Shown here: positions 24,401 through 33,363 of the stretch, in pieces
Layout of the letters: each line of letters opens with the position of its first letter
Position numbering within the stretch: position 1 is the first letter of the stretch
Assembly: GCA_020465985.1 (NCBI GenBank)
Contig: JAANYP010004335.1
Location: 62,001 to 126,000 of the forward strand
Length of the DNA stretch: 64,000 nucleotides
DNA from: Centrapalus pauciflorus
Lineage: Eukaryota > Streptophyta > Magnoliopsida > Asterales > Asteraceae
Direction of reading: 5' to 3'
Made by a program: the position numbers and the translations under genes
The notes under the pieces: generated by a model
What the model was told of the DNA's origin: nothing
Databases searched by the model: none
Seen by the model: the letters and a program-made list of their open reading frames with translations, nothing else

Positions 24401-25995
24401 ATATGAGGCAGAGACGATCAATGGAGCTAATAAAGGATTACGATTGTGAAATTCTTTATCACCCCGGAAAGGCTAATGTAGTAGCCGATGCCTTGAGTCG
24501 GAAAGCGTATGCTAAGGATTGCTGCTATATGATGACGTCTACAATGCTGACCTCCACGATAATTGATAAAGTCAAGGCTGCTCAAGAGGAAGCCTTGAAA
24601 GACGAAAATGTTGGTGCTGAGGATATAAGGGCGCAGATGAAAAATATGGAAACTAGTGAATCGGGATTAAAAGGTGTGTACGGAAGAATATGGGTGCCGA
24701 AATATGGTGGAATGAGACAAATAATTATCGAAGAAGCACACCAGTCTAGGTTTTCTGTACATCCTGGAAGTACAAAGATGTACAATGACTTAAAGGCAGA
24801 TTTTTGGTGGCCAGGATTGAAGAGGGACATAGGGCAATATGTAGAAAGATGCCGAACTTGTCGGTTGGTAAAGGCCGAGCATCAGCAACCGTATGGCAGT
24901 CTGCAACCGCTTCCTATTCCGGAATGGAAGTGGGAGCACATTACTATGGATTTTGTTACGAAACTGCCGAAGACTAGGCGCCAACATGATGCAGTTTGGG
25001 TGATAGTCGATAGATTAACTAAGTCCGCACATTTTATACCGATAAGAGAAAGTTACTCCTTAGAAAAGTTGGCTAAAATTTATATGGACGAGATTGTTTC
25101 TAGGCATGGAGTGCCTAAGTCCATAGTATCGGACCGGGACAGCCGGTTTACTTCAAATTTTTGGTCGGCTTTGCAAGAAGGGTTAGGGACAAGGATAGCA
25201 ATGAGTACAGCTTACCGCCCGCAAACTGATGGCCAGAGTGAGCGGACCATCTTAACGCTTGAAGACATGATGAGATCGTGTGTGTTAGATCTCGGTGGCA
25301 ATTGGGACGATCATCTGCCACTCATAGAGTTTTCGTATAACAACAGTTACCACGCTACGATAAAGAAGGCACCGTTCGAGGCTCTGTATGGAAGGAGATG
25401 TAGGACTCCTACTTGTTGGAGAGAAACGGGTGAAACACCAATTGCTGGGCCGGCCTTGCTTCAAGAAACAAATGAGAAAATACAGTTGATCAGGCAGAAC
25501 ATGAAAGCGGCCCAGGATCGTCAGAAAAGTTACTATGATCGGAGGCACAAACCGATCAACTTTGAGGTGAACGATTGGGTTTATCTGAAAGTATCACCGA
25601 TGAGGGGTGTTACTCGTTTTGTGAAGAGGGGAAAATTGGCTCCAAGATTCGTCGGACCATTTAGGATCGTTGAAAAAGTTGGAAATCAGTCTTATCGGTT
25701 AGAATTGCCAGAAGGGATGTCGGGCATACACCCGGTATTTCATGTTGGGAATCTTAGGAAGTCTTTCACTGCAGAAAATGAAGATTGGGCAGATCATACT
25801 GAATTGCAAGTCGATGAAAGGCTCCGATATGTTGAAGAGCCTGAATGTGTGTTAGATACGAAAGTAAAGAAGCTAAGGAGCAAGGAGATCGAAATGGTGC
25901 TGGTACGTTGGAAGCATCATAAAGGAGCAAATCACACTTGGGAGACGAAGGCAGACATGTTAAGGAAATATCCGCAACTGTTTGAAAACAAATAA
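21436..25995 (+). CDS. Gag-Pol polyprotein of a chromodomain-bearing Ty3/gypsy retrotransposon (1519 aa)
   Basis: One frame encodes all parts in gypsy order. Gag spans about residues 90-245. It is followed by a CxxC-H-C-like motif and two CCHC knuckles at 328-341 and 348-361. The aspartic protease has DSGA at D430. Reverse transcriptase shows MCIDYRELN and the catalytic FIDD at 764-767. RNase H begins around D913 (YTDAS). Integrase has an HHCC zinc-binding region around 1115-1155 and a D,D-35-E triad at D1172, D1233 and E1269. The C terminus, about 1470-1517 (VRWKHHKGANHTWE), is a chromodomain, which in chromoviruses binds histone marks and directs integration to heterochromatin. The start ATG follows the PBS by about 200 bp and no frameshift separates gag from pol, usual for this clade. 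All catalytic residues I can see are intact. It makes the virus-like particle, copies the RNA and inserts the DNA copy in the nucleus. Confidence 0.97.
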   Translation: MSGGGMTPEETREMMLAMMAEQREMIQEQFRARDEAETKRREDKRKNKEKEREGINEEQDDNTGSSNKPRGCRFKDFKGNGAVEFNGLGDAVAALEWITATERTFRISDCAEKDMVRYATAMFTNDAIMWWNVMVNALTLEKVSVMKWAEFTDLFTQQYCPIDERRRLEARFMALVQGTKTVSQYAVEFTRLSLFAPHQVDTEERKVTRFEAGLDIEIRRVMSNVRYPTFAGLLEAARNVEQILIMSGYSVGSAAAYTNPTQPSPPKRQREGGYSGSSRSSQYSPQQSYRRQSSSSGRARAYSINTEPQYCNKCHLEHFGKCPNGRACFCCGELGHFQNDCPRKGDACYKCGVWGHYSRNCRKNAPAAAAPSSTRSSGGSSGGSVNRGRGQSQRTPARAFQITAEEARENPEVVTGMFVVNSLPARVLFDSGANRSFVSTTFAQRIVMPLSKLSAILDIETASNTLVKVDHVYRNCTLVIEDVVFNLDLIPIEFSEFDVIVGMDWLIENEAHIVCKSRMIKITTPEVREICIYGDRRSGDLCLLTIAKARKLVAKGCDAYLAYAIDAKAEKRTLADVPVVSQFPDVFPEDLSGVPPERQVEFQIDLIPGAAPVARSPYRLAPTEMKEMMTQLQELLDKGFIRPSSSPWGAPVLFVKKKDGTMRMCIDYRELNKLTIKNKYPLPRIDDLFDQLHGACVFSKIDLRSGYHQLKVREEDVPKTTFRTRYGHYEFLVMPFGLTNAPAVFMDLMNRVCRPMLDKSVIVFIDDILVYSKSEAEHAEHLRELLELLRKERLYAKFSKCEFWLQQIQFLGHVISGAGISVDPTKVEAIRNWESPQSATEIRSFLGLAGYYRRFIKNFSKIAVPLTALTKKNAPFVWETVQQEAFDVLKKTLSEAPILALPEGNDDFVVYTDASRLGLGAVLMQRGKVIAYASRQLKQHEKNYSTHDLELTAVTFALKLWRHYLYGTKSQLYTDHKSLKYIFSQKELNMRQRRSMELIKDYDCEILYHPGKANVVADALSRKAYAKDCCYMMTSTMLTSTIIDKVKAAQEEALKDENVGAEDIRAQMKNMETSESGLKGVYGRIWVPKYGGMRQIIIEEAHQSRFSVHPGSTKMYNDLKADFWWPGLKRDIGQYVERCRTCRLVKAEHQQPYGSLQPLPIPEWKWEHITMDFVTKLPKTRRQHDAVWVIVDRLTKSAHFIPIRESYSLEKLAKIYMDEIVSRHGVPKSIVSDRDSRFTSNFWSALQEGLGTRIAMSTAYRPQTDGQSERTILTLEDMMRSCVLDLGGNWDDHLPLIEFSYNNSYHATIKKAPFEALYGRRCRTPTCWRETGETPIAGPALLQETNEKIQLIRQNMKAAQDRQKSYYDRRHKPINFEVNDWVYLKVSPMRGVTRFVKRGKLAPRFVGPFRIVEKVGNQSYRLELPEGMSGIHPVFHVGNLRKSFTAENEDWADHTELQVDERLRYVEEPECVLDTKVKKLRSKEIEMVLVRWKHHKGANHTWETKADMLRKYPQLFENK

Positions 25996-26005
25996 CTTCG
26001 AGGAC

Positions 26006-26032
26006 GAAGTTTGAGCGTGGTGGAGCCCATGC
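26006..26032 (+). promoter_or_regulatory. Polypurine tract region of the chromovirus
   Basis: The segment GTTTGAGCGTGGTGGAG just before the 3' LTR lies where the plus-strand primer should be, after the GAGGACGAAGT block usual in these elements. The tract is interrupted by pyrimidines, so its exact limits are uncertain. Confidence 0.6.
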
Positions 26033-28149
26033 TGTAACATCCTGATGTTAAATTTATTGTATTTGAGGTTTAATTAGATGAATTTATAAATTAATGTAAT
26101 ATTAAGTTGAATTATGAAAGTTGGTTGCATTATATGGAAATTTAGAATTCTAAAATTATTAAGTGAAAATAATTATTAAATTATTAAGGAAAATAAAATA
26201 AAGATAGAATTCTTTATTTTATAAAATCAGTATTTTAATGGAACCGGATAAGTTGAAGGGTTGAATGTGTCAAAAGTCGGAAATTTGGAATAAAAGGGGG
26301 AAAGATAGTTTATTTCAACTCATTTGAAATTATTCCCTCTCTCTCTCTAAAACCTCTATCTCTCGGCTCTCTCTCTCTCTAAGATTAAAGATCATCAAAG
26401 TTTGGATTTGGAAGCTAGAAATCTGGATTAAAGTTGTTTGGGAGGAACTATATCGTCTACAATCATCAAATTAAGGTAAACAATCTTTAAAATTCGAATT
26501 TAGAAGCATTCTTTGTTCGGTTTTGTTAAAATCCGAAACTCAGATTCGGAATTCAAACGTGGGTGCATGTATGATATTGTTGTGGATTTGTTCAAATCGA
26601 GTGTATAAGATATTATGTACAAAATTTCAGTTTCAGATTTGAACTATAAGTATGATTTTTGGAGAATTGTGTGTGTTTTTAGTGTGTGTGTCGATGAATG
26701 ATGAAAAAGTAGTCAAAAAGTGTTTAATTGGCATAGAAATGTGTTAATTTTAGTGTTAAAAGTGTTGGAAATACATGAATGATAGTTGGTGTAAGTTATT
26801 TCACGTATTGAACAAGTACAAAAATGACTTGGATTAAATATGGAAAATATCAAGACTGCACTTTTATGAACTCGGATGTCCGAATTCGGATCTGGCAGGA
26901 ACTCGGATCTAGACCGAATTCGGACAAGATCCAAAATGTTGATGTCCAAAATAGCAAAACATTTCTAAGTAAGTAAACTCGGTTCAGGAACCGAATTCGG
27001 ATGGTGGTCCGAATTCGATGAGGGACCGAACTGGCTATGGTCCGAATTTGGGACAAGTGTGGTACGAACTCGATGTGGTCCGAAGTTGTTATGAGGTCCG
27101 AATTAGGATCTATTGGGAACCGAATTGGGGGTCCGAATTCGGGTGGGGTCCGAATTCGGACATGGATCCGAATTAGGGTCGAAATTTTTGCAAAACTTAT
27201 AAAAATTTGGTTTTTATGGAATCAAACAGTTATTGACACGATGTGTTGTTACAACTGACTAACAGGTCCCTTGTGGTGTTGTTTAACCCACAGTGGGGTG
27301 CTTTGTGGATCCGGTTGAAAGCCCGAGGAGAAATAAAATTGATTAAAGATTAATAACGCACCCACTGTGAGTACAGTAGATTTCGCATGATTATATCTGT
27401 TTTATGTTAAGCTTTGCCTGCTGAGACCTGTTGTTTCATTTGTTTGGTTGGAATTCTACTAACTTGCGTAGATTTAGATGCACATTCTTTCTTGTTGCAT
27501 GTCCGTTCGATTGTTGTGCATCTAGTGATGGACCGGTGGGTCGCATCGATAACTCTGATGTTACTGTGCTATATGACGCTGGAGCTGATCCCTCCAGGTC
27601 CGGTAGGCAGTATGTCATCCCCGATCGTACGTTTGTCTCAGATGGTATGTGTAAATGCCGAGCTTTGGGCTCGAAGGGGCTGCGGCTCTGGTCCGTACTT
27701 GGTGTACGAAGAGAGTATACGACGTTTGTCGTCGGGGTTACTCTTGGGCTTCATAAAGATTTATAATGTGCGCAATCTATGTATTCACTAAGCATTCGCT
27801 TACGTTTTAGTTGTTGTAATTTTTACAGGAAAAGGAAAATCAGCTGCGGGACCATCTAGCTAGGTTGTTGTTTGAAGTGAATTGAAGACTCAGTTGCTTA
27901 CTTGGTAACTTATTGCTGGGGTTAATGTTGTAATAAATTTGGGATTTATGTAATGCATTTGAAGTTGGTAGACATAGACATGTAACCTTTGTAGCACCAT
28001 AGGGTGATTTGAAACCATTGTAATAATTTATTTTGTACTTTAATTGCTTCCGCACTTTAATTAAGTAGCCAGATCATTATGTAATTTATGTATTGGTAAT
28101 TAATCCTGGGTGTCTTGATAATGGTGGTTGTTGTGGCAAGGGTGCCACA
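26033..28149 (+). repeat. 3' LTR of the chromovirus
   Basis: Same length and ends as the 5' LTR. The substitutions seen relative to it correspond to 5' LTR regions near 19371, 19908, 20000, 20090, 20369 and 20431. The CCAAT duplication follows directly. Confidence 0.96.
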
Positions 28150-28154
28150 CCAAT

Positions 28155-28242
28155 GTATATATATATATATATATGGTAAATGTGAATATTTATGCAAGTT
28201 TATATACAAAACATGTTCAATTTACAAAACCATGTCTAATAA
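28155..28242. other. Pre-insertion host sequence with short (AT)n
   Basis: About 90 bp separate the chromovirus TSD from the copia TSD. It begins with about ten AT units and has no gene. Confidence 0.7.
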
Positions 28243-28247
28243 GTAAT

Positions 28248-28386
28248 TGATAATTGGTATAAACTCTCTTGACCTTTTCTCATTAATCAACAATCATATA
28301 AATAATACAAAGGGAATAATGGGCCTCAACCCAAAGTACTAAATGACATCTATTATAAAAGCCCGTTATTATAAAGTCCGTTAATA
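28248..28386 (-). repeat. 3' LTR of the copia element
   Basis: 139 bp, ending in TCA on the element strand and directly preceded by the GGGGGAC tract at 28387-28393 (plus coordinates). Confidence 0.93.
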
Positions 28387-28393
28387 GTCCCCC
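28387..28393 (-). promoter_or_regulatory. Polypurine tract of the copia element
   Basis: Minus-strand GGGGGAC lies immediately before the 3' LTR, where plus-strand synthesis is primed. Confidence 0.8.
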
Positions 28394-28394
28394 G

Positions 28395-31300
28395 CAGTTT
28401 GAGGGGGAGAACGAACACTCAAATTGGAACGAAAATCTGCAAAAAGTTGATATGGAAGCCCCTTAGTGAATATGTCTGCATACTGAAATCTGGACGGCAC
28501 GTGTAAGACGCGAACATGACCGGCAGCTACTTTATCCCGAACAAAGTGAATGTCAATCTCAACTTGGTTCGCTGATGTTATACCGGATTTGCTGACATGT
28601 ATACGGCACTGACATTGTCACAGTAGACTATGGAAGCCGTTTGGAGGGGAAAGTGAAGTTCGCAAAGAAGATTCCGTACCCAAGAGAGTTCAGCAACAAC
28701 ATTAGCAACACCTCTGTATTCTGCTTCGGCACTAGATCTGGATGTGGTATCTTGGCGTTTGGTGGACCAAGAGAGAAGATTATCACCTAAGAACACGCAA
28801 TATCCAGATGTGGATCGACGAGTGGCCGGACAGCCTGTCCAGTCAGCATCAGTATAAGCGGTTAGCTGGGAGGTGGTCGAACGGAAAAGCTGAAGCCCAA
28901 GATCAATTGTTCCACGTATGTAGCGCAAGACACGTTTCATAGCATTAAGATGTGGTTCACGAGGGTCATGCATGTAGAGGCATAGTTGCTGAACTGAATA
29001 AGCAATGTCCGGTCTAGTGAATGTGAGGTACTGAAGGGCCCCGGCTAGGCTACGATAAAGAACTGGATCAGACACGGGGGGGCCTTCAGGACCTACTTTG
29101 CTGTCAGTATCAACCGGTGTGCGACACGGATTGCAGTTAGCCATGTGAGCCCGTTCTAAAATTTCCAAAGCATACTTGGATTGAGATAAGAAAAGATCTG
29201 AAGCTGAACGAACCACTGAGATTCCAAGAAAGTAGTTAAGTGGACCGAGGTTGGTCATAGAAAACTCACGATGAAGTAAAGCAATGACTTTCTGCAAGAG
29301 ATGCGAGGAGGAAGCAGTAAGAATGATGTCATCAACATAGATGAGCAAGTATGCAATATCTGATCCCCGACGAAAAATGAACAGAGAGGTATCGGTTTTG
29401 CTGTGAGAGAATCCAATGCGAGTGGCAAAATTCGCAAATCGTTGAAACCAAGCACGGGGGGGCCTGTTTAAGGCCGTATAATGATTTCTGTAACAGACAG
29501 ACATGATCAGGATGTGTGATGTCTTTGAATCCCGGGGGTTGATGCATGTATACCATTTCAGATAAATGCCCGTTGAGAAAGGCATTTTTCACATCAAGTT
29601 GGTGAATGGGCCAGTTGTGACAGACCGCAATGCTCAGAACGGTACGTATGGTGGCTGGTTTGACCACCGGACTAAATGTTTCGTGACAATCAATACCCTG
29701 TTTTTGACTTCGACCATTGGCTACCAACCGAGCCTTGTAGCGATTAAGGGAGCCATCTGCATTAAATTTGTGTCGAAATAACCACATGGAGCGAACTATA
29801 TTAACACCTTTTGGTCGAGGTACAAGTTTCCACGTACTGTTTTTAATTAATGCATTAAATTCATCTGTCATAGCATTGTGCCAATTGGGAATTTGAAGAG
29901 CTTGAATATGAGAAGTAGGGAGGGGAGCAATGTGAGACGCAAGGAGGTTCAGACGTTGAACAGGTTTATGAATGCCGGATCGAGAGCGGGTGACCATGGG
30001 GTGAGAGGGGTTTGCGAGAGGTGGGGGTAGGGTGGTTTCAGGGTGAGTAGATGAAGAGGGGGAAGTGGGGTTGAGTTGAGGTTGAGTTGGAGAGTTATTG
30101 AGAGAGTCGGTGGGAGGAGTTTCAGCGATAGGTGATGTAGAGGGTTGTATGACTGTGGGAGGTGGAGGTGGAGTGCTTGAGGAGACGTGAGAATGGTACG
30201 AGCAATAGGGGAAGGACTATCGAGAAATGAGTATGATGAGGGGATAGAGGTAAGTGAGGTGTATGGAAATTGAGATTCATCAAAGGTTACGTGACTAGAG
30301 ATTATGACTTTGTTGGTGGTAGGTTGAAAGCAGAGATAGCCACGATGATCAGTGGGGTAGCCGAGAAAGATGCAAGGGGTGGATCGAGGTTTTAATTTAT
30401 GAGAGGGGAAGGTGTGAGGGTAACATAGACAGCCAAAAATTCGAAGATGGTTGAAGATTGGTTGTTTGTTGAATAGTTTAGTGAAAGGGATTTCATTATT
30501 GATTGCAGAAGATGGTAGAATGTTTAGTAAGTGAACAGCCATAAATAGGGCCTCGACCCAGAAATTAGGAGGCAGAGAGGCTTGGAAGAGGAGGGTGCGG
30601 ATATGATTGTTAATTGTGCGAATCATGCGTTCAGATTTCCCATTTTGTTGAGAAGTTTTTGGGCATGAAAAACGGAATTGAATGCCATTATTTTTGAACA
30701 AGGTGTGTTGTTGGGAGTTATCAAATTCACCGCCATGGTCACATTGGAAAGCTTTTATTTGTTTATTGAATTGGGTTTGCACATATGCTCGAAATTGAAC
30801 AAATTTTGAAAACGCATTTGATTTTTGCTTAAGCGGATAAACCCAAAGAAAATGAGTATAATAGTTAAAACCACCAACACTCGGAAAAAGAACATAATAG
30901 TTAAAACCACCAACACTCGGAATTGGAGAAGTCCATAAATCCGAATGAATAATATCAAAAGCATTATCAACCACAGTACTAGAAGAAATAAACGGAAGCT
31001 TCACATGTTTGCCAAGTTGACAAGCATGGCACAAAGTCAAAGGCTTTGTATTATTACAACGAATTAAATTGCAAGAAACAAGACGACGTAGCACTTCCTC
31101 GTCAGGATGACCGAGTCGTTGGTGCCACGTGGAATGACTGAAGGAAAGAAAAGCAAGCTGGGTATTGGTGGTGAACGGGTACAGATCTCCATTGTTATCA
31201 CAGCGGTGGAGTAGCTTCTTGGTCAGGTAATCCTTCACAGAAAAATCAAACTCATCAAATTCAACCGTACATTTATTGTCACGAGTAAAACGACGAACAG

Positions 31301-32555
31301 ATATAAGGTTTTTGACTATTTGGGGAGTGACAAGGACATATTTTAAGTGAAGGGGATGAGGGGAGGATGACAAGATGCTATGACCAGTATTAGTAACAGG
31401 AATGGAGGCTCCGTTGCCAACAAATATAGATGAAATTAATGCATTATTATTAAAAACAGTGGTAAGGTTACTTGTACCTGCCGAGAGATGTGAAGTAGCG
31501 CCCGTATCCATGTACCATCCAGAGTCCTCACCCGGGGAGGGTGGCTGCAATGTCATTGTGCTGAAAGCTTGTGGAAGAGTAGTTGGCTGATGAGTGTAGG
31601 GAACAAAGGTCCAGTAACCATGTTGAGAGGGTGGTGGTGTAGATGAGGGAGGCAAAGGGGGTCGTGGGGTATGTGGTGTGGGGCCGAGAAGACCGGGGTT
31701 ATGAGCCGCAGGGGGTGGGGGTTGGGGCCTTGGGGTATGTGGTCGTGGGTGTGTGTTATGTGGTGAGTATGATGGATTGGGTTTAATATGGAGAAATCGA
31801 CACTTGTCACCAAAGCGACACGGGCCACGTTGGTAGTTTCGACATATTTGTTTCGGAGCAGGTTTAGGGGAGGATGAGGCAAGTAAAACTGTTGGAGCGG
31901 AAGGGGTATCATGGTGGTTGGCTCGAGTTTGTTTGCGGTTTAGGCGGGATTCTTCTAGGGTGAGCATGGAGCGGGTTTCAAGTGGCGAGGGTGGGGATTT
32001 GCTATGGCGAATAATACTTGCAACATTATCGTATTTATCTCCTAAACCAGCCACAACATACATAACCAGAGTTTTTTCTTCTATGGGTTGGTCAATATTT
32101 GCAAGAAGATCAGCAGCAATTTTAATTTTCTTAAAATGCTCAGCAATAGATTGATTACCCAATTCGAGAGAGCGGAGTTCTTCTTGAATTTCCATGGCAC
32201 GAGCTTCCTTGTTGTCGTGGAAAAGGTTGTGAAGATCGGTCCAAACGGAATGGGAGGTCGCGTTCCTTTTCAACACCGTTTGCAGTAGGGAGGTGGTGAT
32301 CGAGCCATAAATCCAGACTTTCACTAGTGAATCCAAGCGTTTCCATTCAGCAAGTGTTTCGGGGTTGCTAGTAATAGTGCCATCAAGAAAACCTAGAACC
32401 CCAAAACTATCACAATGAGAGGTAAATAGTTCACACCAAGCATCATAATTGAGTTGATCAAGATCCAAGACTAGGGGAACGTGGGTTTTGATGTTGGTAA
32501 CACCAAATGCTTTGTCGGCATTGAACGCGGATGCGGGAGAATTTGTTTCTGACAT
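28395..32555 (-). pseudogene. Broken copia Gag-Pol polyprotein (Gag, CCCH finger, protease, integrase, RT, RNase H)
   Basis: The ATG at 32555 begins a copia Gag (LDQLNYDAWCELFTSHC), followed near 31780-31845 by CRNYQRGPCRFGDKCRFLH, a CCCH-type finger instead of the usual CCHC knuckle. The protease motif is DTGATSH. The pre-integrase zinc motif (HQRLGHP, CHACQLGKH) is followed by integrase with acidic residues in HSDLW, CDHGGEF and GKSERM. Reading then shifts near 30185 in the proline-rich linker. RT resumes with VKNAFLNGHL, shifts again at a 7-G run (29456-29462), and continues with the catalytic YVDD and RNase H (TDADWTG, SSAEAEY). A TAA at 28578-28580 replaces the expected Gln codon in NPVQHQRTK, and four bases are missing near 28562. 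Integrase also has a 27-nt duplication (30858-30884 and 30894-30920). Confidence 0.93.
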
Positions 32556-33105
32556 TTAGGTTGGCTGGAAAGTGGTTGAAATAAACGGCGATTGGGGCTG
32601 TGGGGCGGAGGCAGAAGGCGGCGCCTGTTGGCTGCCGGTGGCTGAACAGGAGGAGAAAGAAGGGGGGGGGGGGGGGGGGGGCGGCGGTTAGGTCACAGGA
32701 GAACAAAAGGGGGTGCGGTCGACGGTTGAACAGGAGGAGAGAGGCGGCGGCTCCTAGGGTTTAGCGACGGCGGCGCCTAGGGTTTAGTGCGGCGGCTCCT
32801 GGGGTTTGGATGCGGCGGCTGCGTGGTGAAGGGTTTTTCAGGCGGCAAACATGTGGAGGAGAGGTAGAAAACGAATTAGGGTTTAGGGGGAGAGATGAAG
32901 CGCTGGTGGAGTGGGCAGCGGCAGATGGCGGCCGCAAGGGAGATGATGGCGGCAGATGGTGGCCGCAAGGGAGAAGAAGGAAGAAGAAGAAGCAGTGGCG
33001 GCGCAAGGTGGCTGGCGGCCGGAGGTGGGCGGCGGCGCAGGGCGGCGGCCGTTTTAGGGTTAGGGTTAGGAGAAAGAGATGGTAGGGATTAGGGTTAGGG
33101 TTATT
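32556..33105 (-). other. GC-rich leader of the copia element
   Basis: Between the PBS and the gag ATG lie about 550 bp of GC-rich sequence with a 20-G run at 32662-32681 (plus strand) and several AACCCTAA/telo-box-like words on the element strand near 33050-33104. No domain is encoded. Confidence 0.7.
32662..32681. repeat. Poly-G run of about 20
   Basis: Uninterrupted G on the plus strand; the length may be unreliable in assembly. Confidence 0.85.
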
Positions 33106-33117
33106 GCTCTGATACCA
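33106..33117 (-). promoter_or_regulatory. Primer-binding site of the copia element
   Basis: The minus strand reads TGGTATCAGAGC immediately next to the 5' LTR, complementary to initiator tRNA-Met. Confidence 0.95.
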
Positions 33118-33256
33118 TGATAATTGGTATAAACTCTCTTGACCTTTTCTCATTAATCAACAATCATATAAATAATACAAAGGGAATAATGAGCCTCAAC
33201 CCAAAGTACTAAATGACATCTATTATAAAAGCCCGTTATTATAAAGTCCGTTAATA
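33118..33256 (-). repeat. 5' LTR of the copia element
   Basis: 139 bp, one mismatch to the other LTR; adjoined by the PBS on one side and the GTAAT duplication on the other. Confidence 0.93.
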
Positions 33257-33363
33257 GTAATAACTTATTCAAATGTAATTTCATTTTGAACCCTCTTAAA
33301 ACGAACATCTTTCCACAATCTACATAAAACCACAATACATATTAGTCAAATAGTCTCTAGGTC

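Larger units (their letters stand above)
19101..28149 (+). mobile_element. Intact, young Ty3/gypsy chromovirus (Tekay-like), 9049 bp
   Basis: Two LTRs of exactly 2117 bp (19101-21217 and 26033-28149), both starting TGTAACATCC and ending GTGCCACA, enclose a primer-binding site, one uninterrupted gag-pol ORF and a purine-rich tract. The insertion is flanked by the 5-bp duplication CCAAT at 19096-19100 and 28150-28154. Comparing the LTRs by eye I found six substitutions and no indels (about 0.28%). With a commonly used plant LTR rate of 1.3e-8 per site per year this corresponds to roughly 0.1 million years. Structure and ORF suggest it may be autonomous; activity is inferred. Confidence 0.97.
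28248..33256 (-). mobile_element. Young Ty1/copia retrotransposon with 139-bp LTRs, 5009 bp
   Basis: Short direct repeats at 28248-28386 and 33118-33256 differ at one site (28322 vs 33192). On the minus strand they enclose a primer-binding site, gag-pol in copia order (integrase before RT) and a GGGGGAC polypurine tract. A 5-bp duplication GTAAT flanks the insertion (28243-28247, 33257-33261). Read on the element's strand the LTR starts TATTAACGG and ends CCAATTATCA, a TA...CA termination instead of TG...CA. The coding region is broken by two frameshifts, a nonsense codon and a 4-bp deletion, so despite its youth this copy cannot make an intact polyprotein. Confidence 0.95.

Noticed and set aside
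28560..28600. A short duplication (SAN...SAN) in the copia RNase H
   Set aside because: On re-reading, HQRTK follows directly after the TAA; a nonsense codon plus a 4-base deletion explains the sequence better.
33050..33104. Telomere-like ttaggg repeats
   Set aside because: Only a few TTAGGG/GGGTTAGG words in the leader of the copia element. The plant telomere unit is TTTAGGG in long arrays; this is telo-box-like leader sequence.
32761..33153. A proline/serine-rich frame crossing the copia leader
   Set aside because: It runs from the leader into the LTR and reflects GC-rich simple sequence.
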